Assembly: GCA_002457155.1 (NCBI GenBank)
Contig: NTJS01000010.1
Location: 1 to 48,843 of the forward strand
Origin: Marine Group II euryarchaeote MED-G35
Lineage (GTDB): Archaea > Thermoplasmatota > Poseidoniia > Poseidoniales > Thalassarchaeaceae
Direction of reading: 5' to 3'
DNA length: 48,843 nt
The notes under the pieces were generated by a model that was not told where the DNA came from, made no database searches, and was given only the letters and a program-made list of their open reading frames with translations. Positions within the stretch are counted from its first letter, which is position 1; each line of letters begins with the position of its first letter. Below are positions 43,160-48,843 of this stretch, one piece after another. The translations under genes and the position numbers were made by a program.

Positions 43160-43849
43160 TCACTCTTCTTCCGACCACGACTCTCTTAGTAACGAGAGCT
43201 CTGGATCGTCTTCGCCCACTATTGACAAGAACTCCCCAGCTACGTTGTCAGTGAGGAAAACAGTCACACCAGCGTGCCAGATTGTTTCTCCAGAAGCCAC
43301 CATTCTTGCCGTATCTACTTCTATAATTGCAGGGTTATTGTGGTGGACCCTACCCGCCTCTGCAGCATACCTGATTGAGGCTGAGAGATGAACGTGGGAG
43401 CGATCGCCAGGGCTTATTCCCACTTCAACAAGATTCTCGGCCTCGGCAGGATCCGATGGGTAGTAAAGCGAATCTGGGATATCATTCGATGGGAGATCCA
43501 ACTCAATTTCTACAGTGTGCCCGTAAGTAGCCCGCATCATATTCCCGCGGACTTCATACCTCCCCTTGGTATCTGTTTCAGATATTGCCCTAAGATGATG
43601 TGGCCTTAGCCAATGTTGAGGCCTCCGTCCCCCATCTTTGAACTTCCTAACAATGTCTCTTACGTCTATCCAGCCGTTGATGTCCATTTCCAAGTCAAAC
43701 TTCTCCGGCGCGTGCCTAAGTACAAGTGCCAATTTCCTTGCCATGCCATCTCTTTCTCTGGTACTCAAGATGAACTTGCCCTCAGAGTTGCATGCAGGAC
43801 AAAGATCGTCATCGGAAAAATATCCATGCATCGAGCATTCCCTAATCAT
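43160..43849 (-). CDS. kptA: RNA 2'-phosphotransferase KptA/Tpt1
   Basis: A 229-residue protein that transfers a 2'-phosphate from RNA to NAD+, the tRNA splicing clean-up reaction in eukaryotes; its natural role in archaea is unclear. An N-terminal zinc knuckle (CSMHGYFSDDDLCPAC) is typical of archaeal members. The catalytic domain shows KLALVLRHAPEKFDL, an Arg-containing RATYGHTVEIEL segment, LYYPSDPAEAENL where other members have LYHGT, and HLSASIRYAAEAGRVH. The ATG at 43849 starts at the zinc knuckle; an in-frame ATG at 43891 is possible. The Tyr-Pro in place of Tyr-His-Gly-Thr is unusual. Confidence 0.88.
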   Translation of the reverse strand: MIRECSMHGYFSDDDLCPACNSEGKFILSTRERDGMARKLALVLRHAPEKFDLEMDINGWIDVRDIVRKFKDGGRRPQHWLRPHHLRAISETDTKGRYEVRGNMMRATYGHTVEIELDLPSNDIPDSLYYPSDPAEAENLVEVGISPGDRSHVHLSASIRYAAEAGRVHHNNPAIIEVDTARMVASGETIWHAGVTVFLTDNVAGEFLSIVGEDDPELSLLRESWSEEE

Positions 43850-43945
43850 GTATGCACCCCGATGTGGATTATTCAAGAACCCCACGGTCATTAGATAATT
43901 CACATTCCCGGGAACCGTTATGGGCCAGGCTCCCGAGGAGGGCTC

Positions 43946-45079
43946 GTGCGGTCGGTAATTGTCGATTGGCGGAGGTCCCCTTTTACCAAGGCACATAGGG
44001 GTGCCCTTTCAGGAACAAGGCCAGATGACTTCGCCGGCCAGGTAATTCATGCACTCATGCACAATTCCACAATTGAAACAAATGAAATCGACGACATTAT
44101 TGTAGGCTGTGCTTATCCCGAGGGGGAACAAGGCTACAACATCGGTCGTCTAATGACATTCCTAGGGGGTTTTCCTCCAGAAGTCCCGGGTTCAACAATC
44201 AATAGGCTATGCGGGTCCTCAATGCAGGCAATCCTTGCTGCATCGGCTCAGATCTCCGCGGGTTGGGGAGATTGCTTCTTATGCGGAGGAATTGAGTCAA
44301 TGTCCCGGATCAAAAGAAGGGGGTTTAATTGGAGTCCTAACCCCACTTTGGAGAAAGAAATGCCTCAGGCGTATATTAACATGGGAATTACTGCAGAAAA
44401 TGTTGCAGAGCTACACGGGATCTCCAGAGAAGAACAGGAAGAGTTTGCACTCAATTCCCATTTGAAAGCCGTAAAGGCGAATTCAAAGAAGAATTTCTCT
44501 GAGGAGTTAGTTTCCATAAATTCCAATGGCAGCATAATCTCACAAGACGATTGTATCAGGCCAGAATCAACCCTTGATTCAATGTCTAAGCTTAGACCGG
44601 CATTTGTTGAAGGGGGGTCTGTTACTGCCGCAACATCGTCGCCACTTACTGACGGGGCAGTATTCTCATTAATTTGTAGTGAGGAGTTTGCAATGTCGCA
44701 CTCTCTTAGGCCTATTGCGGCAATCGTAGCTGGCGCAGTTACTGGATGCCATCCAGAATTAATGGGACTAGGCCCAATATCATCCACCAATCTAGCTCTA
44801 GAAAGGGCGGGATGGGATGTATCTGCCATCGATGTATTCGAATTGAATGAGGCCTTTTCCTCACAGAGTATTGCCTGTATTAGGGAATTAGACCTGGATC
44901 CAGAGATTGTAAATATTGATGGCGGGGCCCTCGCGATAGGTCACCCTCTCGGTGCATCCGGCGCAAGAATAGCTTGCAAAGCCGCGAGCATATTGCATAG
45001 AACAGGAAAACAAAGAGCCATGGCTTCCATGTGTATTGGAGGGGGAATGGGAATTTCAATAGCTCTCGAATCTTTGTGA
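43946..45079 (+). CDS. Thiolase (acetyl-CoA C-acetyltransferase type)
   Basis: A 377-residue thiolase. The nucleophilic Cys is in NRLCGSSMQA (near residue 89), NEAF gives the oxyanion Asn, GHPLGASGAR the catalytic His, and CIGGGMG the second Cys, so the catalytic set is complete. It may condense two acetyl-CoA for the mevalonate pathway, or act in fatty-acid or amino-acid breakdown; the substrate cannot be read. Start is GTG at 43946, five bases after GAGGAGGG. The HMG-CoA synthase and DUF35 partner often next to archaeal thiolase are not adjacent. coaBC follows after 43 bases. Confidence 0.93.
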   Translation: MRSVIVDWRRSPFTKAHRGALSGTRPDDFAGQVIHALMHNSTIETNEIDDIIVGCAYPEGEQGYNIGRLMTFLGGFPPEVPGSTINRLCGSSMQAILAASAQISAGWGDCFLCGGIESMSRIKRRGFNWSPNPTLEKEMPQAYINMGITAENVAELHGISREEQEEFALNSHLKAVKANSKKNFSEELVSINSNGSIISQDDCIRPESTLDSMSKLRPAFVEGGSVTAATSSPLTDGAVFSLICSEEFAMSHSLRPIAAIVAGAVTGCHPELMGLGPISSTNLALERAGWDVSAIDVFELNEAFSSQSIACIRELDLDPEIVNIDGGALAIGHPLGASGARIACKAASILHRTGKQRAMASMCIGGGMGISIALESL

Positions 45080-45122
45080 CACATATCGACGCCCTCATCA
45101 ATGACCCACCAATAGCAAGGTC

Positions 45123-46316
45123 GTGGGTGAGGATACCGGCGTCACTGCCAAAGGGTCTAGTCTGGACGGCAAAAGGGTCATCCTTGCTGTTTCCGGAGGA
45201 ATTGCCGCAACAGAGTCGATTAAGCTGGCAAGGGAGCTTAGAAGGCACGGGGCAACCGTTTTCCCCATGATGAGTAATTCTGCAGAGGGGGTAATTTCCC
45301 CTCTTGCATTGTCATGGGGGTCCGGAGTCGAAGTCATCACCAAGTGGGATCCAGAAATGTCCCAATTGGACGATTTTGATGGACTAATTCTTGCACCTGC
45401 CACACGAAATTCAATTGCCAAATTCACTCATGGTATACTTGACTCACCATTGATGATGGCGCTTTCTGCCGCATCAGGGCAAGGGATACCAATGTTGTTC
45501 GTACCATCTATGCACAACGACTTGTTCCATGACGCCGTAACATCAGACCTACTTACATCTTTGGAAGAATTAGGGGTTAAAGTGCTGATGGAAGAGCCTT
45601 CTGAGGGTAGGAGGAAACAACCAAGTGCGACAAAAATTGTTGCTCAGTACTGCAATTTGACAAATAAAAGGCTGGAAAGGCGCAAGAGAGTTGCAGTGAC
45701 ATTGGGTGGAAACGTAGCACATATCGACTCTGTCAGAAGAATCGTGAACGCATCCACGGGCAAAACCGGATGGGCAATTGCAGAGTATCTTCATAGAATG
45801 GGGCATGATGTGGTATGCGTAGTTGGCAATACATCCAGTGATCCTACTTTTCCTCTACCGGACGTACGATTAGACGAATCACCAGAGGGGATGCTAAACG
45901 AATCGATCCAACTTGCGAAAACTTCACCAGAACCACAATTCTGGATTCATGCAGCTGCAATTCTAGACTATGAGCCCGAATATAACAGTGGAAAATTTCC
46001 TAGTGGGATTGACAGTTGGAACCTCGAACTCTCTCCCACAAAGAAACATCTCCAAGTTCTAAAGGAGCATGTTGGAGGCTCAAAGAGGATAGGATTCAAA
46101 CTAGAGGTTGGAGTAGATGAAGAAACGTTAATCTCCAAATCTATGGGTCTAATTTCAGATAACGATCTAGAAGCAGTAGTCGCTAATCTTCTGGATGAGG
46201 TCCATAACCCATCCTCGAAGCGATGCAGGATAGTATTCTCGAATGGCAGTGTGGAAAGCATACAAGATTTGTCAGGGTTGTGTAAGAAAATAGAGGAATT
46301 TGTCGTTTCAAACTGA
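45123..46316 (+). CDS. coaBC: CoaBC-like phosphopantothenoylcysteine decarboxylase/phosphopantothenate-cysteine ligase
   Basis: A 397-residue two-domain protein of coenzyme A synthesis. The N-terminal flavoprotein half (about 17-170) has AVSGGIAATESIKLAREL and LAPATRNSIAKFTHGI. The C-terminal ligase half (about 188-397) has AVTLGGNVAHIDSVRRIVNASTG, AAAILDYEPE and a Lys in SGKF. In my recollection of the family, the decarboxylase His lies 15-17 residues before APAT; here that stretch (DPEMSQLDDFDGLIL) has no His, and PAMN reads PSMH. The decarboxylase may therefore be altered. GTG at 45123 is the likely start (GTG at 45127 is out of frame). Confidence 0.85.
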   Translation: MGEDTGVTAKGSSLDGKRVILAVSGGIAATESIKLARELRRHGATVFPMMSNSAEGVISPLALSWGSGVEVITKWDPEMSQLDDFDGLILAPATRNSIAKFTHGILDSPLMMALSAASGQGIPMLFVPSMHNDLFHDAVTSDLLTSLEELGVKVLMEEPSEGRRKQPSATKIVAQYCNLTNKRLERRKRVAVTLGGNVAHIDSVRRIVNASTGKTGWAIAEYLHRMGHDVVCVVGNTSSDPTFPLPDVRLDESPEGMLNESIQLAKTSPEPQFWIHAAAILDYEPEYNSGKFPSGIDSWNLELSPTKKHLQVLKEHVGGSKRIGFKLEVGVDEETLISKSMGLISDNDLEAVVANLLDEVHNPSSKRCRIVFSNGSVESIQDLSGLCKKIEEFVVSN

Positions 46317-46367
46317 CTCTTGGACTTAAACGAATCATTCAAGCACTACTCCATATGGGGCAAGAAT

Positions 46368-47885
46368 ATGGCGAATCATTCTAAGGCTAAGAGAGGAATC
46401 CCTCCAAAGTCCGATTTCAATTCATGGTATCCTGCAATTGTAGAGATAGCCGATCTTGTCGACAAGAGGTATCCCATCAAGGGAATGGATGTTTGGAAGC
46501 CATACGGCCTTTCCGCAATGAACCTGATTGACCAACTGGCTAGAGGCGAGATGTTACGCACGGGTCATCACGAGTATCGCTTCCCTCTGTTAGTGCCCGA
46601 GGGGCTTCTTGACAAAGAGAACAGACTAGTTTCCAGGTTAAAGGCCGCTCGTGAAGCGGGTGTAGATCCTTCTGAATTAAGATTAGATGAAGAGGAGTCT
46701 GGATTCAAGAAAGAAGTATACTGGGTTACTCATGGCGGTGAAAATAAGTTGGAGATCCCGATGTTCCTGAGGCCAACTTCTGAAACTCCCATGTACACAA
46801 TGTTTTCACTATGGGTCAGGAGTCATGCTGATCTACCATTGAAGACATTCCAGATTGTAAATACCTTCAGGTACGAGACAAAACAGACTCGTTCATTTAT
46901 CAGGGTTAGAGAGATTCATTTCTTCGAGGCCCATACAGTACATGCCGATCAACATGGGGCCGATATGCAGATTCAGGAGGATGCAGAAATGGTTCAGAGG
47001 ATAATGCATGATCTATGCCTCCCCTCACTTGTTTCCAAGAGGCCGGTGTGGGATACCTTCCCGGGAGCATGGTACACCAAGGCTGCTGACGTTGTGATGC
47101 CTAATGGAAGGACTTTGCAGGTAGCGACATATCACCACTATCGGGATCAGTGGGCCGGTGCTTTCGATCTGTCATACGAAGATCCAAATGGCGAGACACA
47201 AATGTGTCACCAAACGACATTTGGAATGTCTGAGAGGCTACTAGGTGCAGTCGTCGGAATGCACGGTGATGACAAAGGCCTGGTAATGCCACCCTCAATC
47301 GCGCCATTCCAAGTTGTGGTGATGCCTGTGGCTTCTCATTCGGATGGTAATGTAATCCCCGCTGTTCAGGCTCTGGCCGCTGACCTAAACTCCAGCGGCC
47401 TTAGGGCCACAGTCGATTCAAGAGACGTTAGACCCGGTGTGAAGCACTATGATTGGGAGATCAAGGGAGTACCAATCAGGGTTGAACTTGGGCCCAGGGA
47501 CCTAAAATCGAGCAAATGCGTTGCAACTCTAAGAACCGGGGGGAAGGTTGAGATTGATTTGGACGAAGCACCTGAGAAGATTAGGGTTTTACTCCTGGAG
47601 ATTTCCGATGAACTGCGAAACCGGGCTAATTCGCTAGTATCCGATCTTGTTCAGGAATTCCCCATTGAGAATCTAGATTCCAAAGATAACCCGGACTCCA
47701 TAATTGATGATGGAATTGTCTATGAGATCGCTTTCGACGGGAATGACTCAGATGCAGAGTTCCTTGAGAGGAAGACAGGACTGACATTATTGGGGGAGTG
47801 CGATGACCCCTTCGTAGAACCAAGGAAATGCTTAGTTACTAATAATCCTACTACAAAGAAGCAGTACATTGCAAGGATGTACTAG
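46368..47885 (+). CDS. proS: Prolyl-tRNA synthetase (archaeal/eukaryotic type)
   Basis: A 505-residue class II synthetase. It has RPTSETPMYTMFSLWVRSH, motif 2 region IVNTFRYETKQTRSFIRVRE, HFFEAHTVHAD, and HQTTFGMSERLLGAVVGMHGDD (motif 3). The anticodon-binding domain and a C-terminal zinc-type domain end in the typical KKQYIARMY with terminal tyrosine. The zinc domain retains GECDDPF and RKCLV. The ATG at 46368 is preferred over the in-frame start at 46320, which would begin almost at the coaBC stop. Its TAG shares CTAG with the next gene on the minus strand. Confidence 0.95.
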   Translation: MANHSKAKRGIPPKSDFNSWYPAIVEIADLVDKRYPIKGMDVWKPYGLSAMNLIDQLARGEMLRTGHHEYRFPLLVPEGLLDKENRLVSRLKAAREAGVDPSELRLDEEESGFKKEVYWVTHGGENKLEIPMFLRPTSETPMYTMFSLWVRSHADLPLKTFQIVNTFRYETKQTRSFIRVREIHFFEAHTVHADQHGADMQIQEDAEMVQRIMHDLCLPSLVSKRPVWDTFPGAWYTKAADVVMPNGRTLQVATYHHYRDQWAGAFDLSYEDPNGETQMCHQTTFGMSERLLGAVVGMHGDDKGLVMPPSIAPFQVVVMPVASHSDGNVIPAVQALAADLNSSGLRATVDSRDVRPGVKHYDWEIKGVPIRVELGPRDLKSSKCVATLRTGGKVEIDLDEAPEKIRVLLLEISDELRNRANSLVSDLVQEFPIENLDSKDNPDSIIDDGIVYEIAFDGNDSDAEFLERKTGLTLLGECDDPFVEPRKCLVTNNPTTKKQYIARMY

Positions 47886-48439
47886 CGCCCCTTCTTCGAA
47901 AGTATTCCGAAGACCGCAACGATAGTGAAAATTACAATTAGAACCAAGTCACCAATCAGTATCTCGGTCATTGGTTTGACCCATGAATCAATCTCATGCA
48001 AACGATCGTACGTATAGCCCTCCGTCCATACTACCTTAGTCTGACCGTAATCATCATTGCAGATTTGCCTCATATTCGCTGCTCCAACAGAGCACAGTGC
48101 GGCACCCACCCCTATTGCCATGTTGAAAACAGTTACAATGACGCCAAAAACCCCTGAAAATAAAACAAACCAACGTCGGCGTGCCCTATTACCAGCATCC
48201 CCTCCCTTCGTTTCGGATATATCTGGTACGAAATCCGGGAGGCTAACGTCTTCTGAAATCAATCCAAAATCTTCAACTGTTTCCACGGGACCAACCTGTG
48301 GAGCTTGGACCCCTAGTCCCTCCAGAGCTTCACTACCGTATATCCTCTCGGCCATAGAGTAAAGTTCAGCATCATCCTCTATTTCGACTGGATCGATTTC
48401 GCCTTCTAGAAGTCGCCTAACTGCCTCTGGGTCGGGCAT
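47882..48439 (-). CDS. Unknown two-span membrane protein
   Basis: A 185-residue protein I cannot assign. Residues 1-88 are acidic and soluble, beginning PDPEAVRRLLEGEIDPVEIED, with a Pro-rich linker. A basic RARRRW precedes the first hydrophobic helix (about 92-118), followed by an external loop of about 40 residues with Cys in ALCSV and QICND, and a second helix (about 154-178) ending SKKGR. Positive-inside charges put both ends in the cytoplasm. The ATG at 48439 is chosen; a start 33 bases upstream is possible. The gene lies 55 bases downstream of the transketolase subunit gene, in the same direction. Confidence 0.65.
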   Translation of the reverse strand: MPDPEAVRRLLEGEIDPVEIEDDAELYSMAERIYGSEALEGLGVQAPQVGPVETVEDFGLISEDVSLPDFVPDISETKGGDAGNRARRRWFVLFSGVFGVIVTVFNMAIGVGAALCSVGAANMRQICNDDYGQTKVVWTEGYTYDRLHEIDSWVKPMTEILIGDLVLIVIFTIVAVFGILSKKGR

Positions 48440-48494
48440 ATGAAAAATTCTCGGAATCAAGGGACGTATCAAATGAACCCCATTACGGACAAGT

Positions 48495-48843
48495 TCAAGA
48501 GGAGTTTTTCCGGTTTATCGAGTTCCGCGCTGCCTGACAAATCGCTTCGCTCGTCAAACCTACTTCTCCCATTAGCTCTGATGTGCTCCCACTTTCTCCG
48601 AATCTGTCCCTTACTCCAACCATTTCCAAAGGAATAGGTTTGTTTGTAGATAGCCACTCTGATATTGCACCTCCAAGGCCCCCAATGACCGAGTGATCCT
48701 CGGCCGACACAAAGCATCCGCATCTTTCCGCTAGCCTTGCCAACAATTCCACGTCTAACGGTTTGATTGTATGCATATCAACTACAGTGCAGTCGATACC
48801 CTCTTCCGCAAGTTTAGCTGATGCATTGCGAGCCTCCTCTACC
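48495..48843 (-). CDS. Transketolase C-terminal subunit (5' truncated by window end)
   Basis: The frame runs open to the window edge; 115 codons are visible. VVDMHTIKPLD, then VSAEDHSVIGGLGGAISEWL, then VGVRDRFGESGSTSELM and GLTSEAICQAAR match the C-terminal (pyruvate-oxidoreductase-like) domain of transketolase and split-transketolase subunit 2. Archaea usually encode transketolase as two genes, so this is probably the C-terminal subunit, but the rest is outside the window. It works in the non-oxidative pentose pathway, which also yields sedoheptulose 7-phosphate, the substrate of GmhA. Confidence 0.88.
   Translation of the reverse strand, partial: VEEARNASAKLAEEGIDCTVVDMHTIKPLDVELLARLAERCGCFVSAEDHSVIGGLGGAISEWLSTNKPIPLEMVGVRDRFGESGSTSELMGEVGLTSEAICQAARNSINRKNSS

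Noticed and set aside
43850-43996. Upstream extension of kptA to 43996
   Set aside because: It overlaps the divergent thiolase start and has no similarity to the family; the zinc knuckle typical of archaeal KptA starts at 43849.

Overview
The window is a gene-dense stretch of an archaeal chromosome. Archaeal information-processing genes run throughout it: eIF5A with its hypusine loop, SRP54, RFC large subunit, the proteasome–exosome superoperon, EF-2 with its diphthamide histidine, archaeal TrmY, TiaS and KptA, and isopentenyl phosphate kinase. An archaeosortase A and a PGF-CTERM-type surface protein place it in Euryarchaeota. The mix of these with OPT and DMT transporters, a full-length Lhr helicase and giant Asp-rich surface proteins suggests a planktonic marine group such as Marine Group II (Poseidoniales). 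That lineage call is inference, because no rRNA or other marker RNA is present.

Layout. 1-7803 (+): 5'-truncated calcium-binding surface protein, eIF5A, OPT transporter, DMT transporter, SurE. 7800-9750 (-): TrmY, SRP54. 9856-13751 (+): unknown 7-TM protein, TrkA, TrkH. 13748-17009 (-): RFC large subunit, GlyRS. 17183-22480 (+): very long Lhr helicase. 22461-23426 (-): archaeosortase A. 23485-26470 (+): heptose-type isomerase and phosphatase, TiaS, two tiny membrane proteins. 26459-28607 (-): PurB, Dph6. 28704-34112 (+): proteasome alpha, SBDS, Rrp4, Rrp41, Rrp42, L37Ae, Pcc1, prefoldin beta, TPR-like protein. 34076-36725 (-): Nudix, TPR-like protein, UbiD-family decarboxylase. 36861-40233 (+): S12, S7, EF-2. 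40234-42752 (-): IPP isomerase–prenyltransferase fusion, isopentenyl phosphate kinase. 42821-43159 (+): zinc-ribbon protein. 43160-43849 (-): KptA. 43946-47885 (+): thiolase, CoaBC-like protein, ProRS. 47882-48843 (-): membrane protein and a truncated transketolase subunit.

How the genes work together. One theme is cell-surface biogenesis (PGF-CTERM protein, ArtA, heptose-type sugar genes, SRP54). A second is isoprenoid lipid synthesis (thiolase, UbiD-family decarboxylase, IPK, IDI–GGPPS fusion). A third is translation and RNA processing. Dph6 is expected to finish the diphthamide on EF-2, and the exosome, proteasome, SBDS, KEOPS and prefoldin genes form the conserved archaeal superoperon.

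The architecture is extremely compact. There is no gene-free stretch over 300 bases; the longest are about 170 bases (17010-17182) and 135 bases (36726-36860). All eight convergent gene pairs have overlapping or directly abutting stop codons, three of them through a shared CTAG. Many starts lie 26-42 bases downstream of a TATA-like element, so short or absent leaders look common. Several starts are not ATG. I saw no tRNA, rRNA, CRISPR array, insertion sequence or attachment site.
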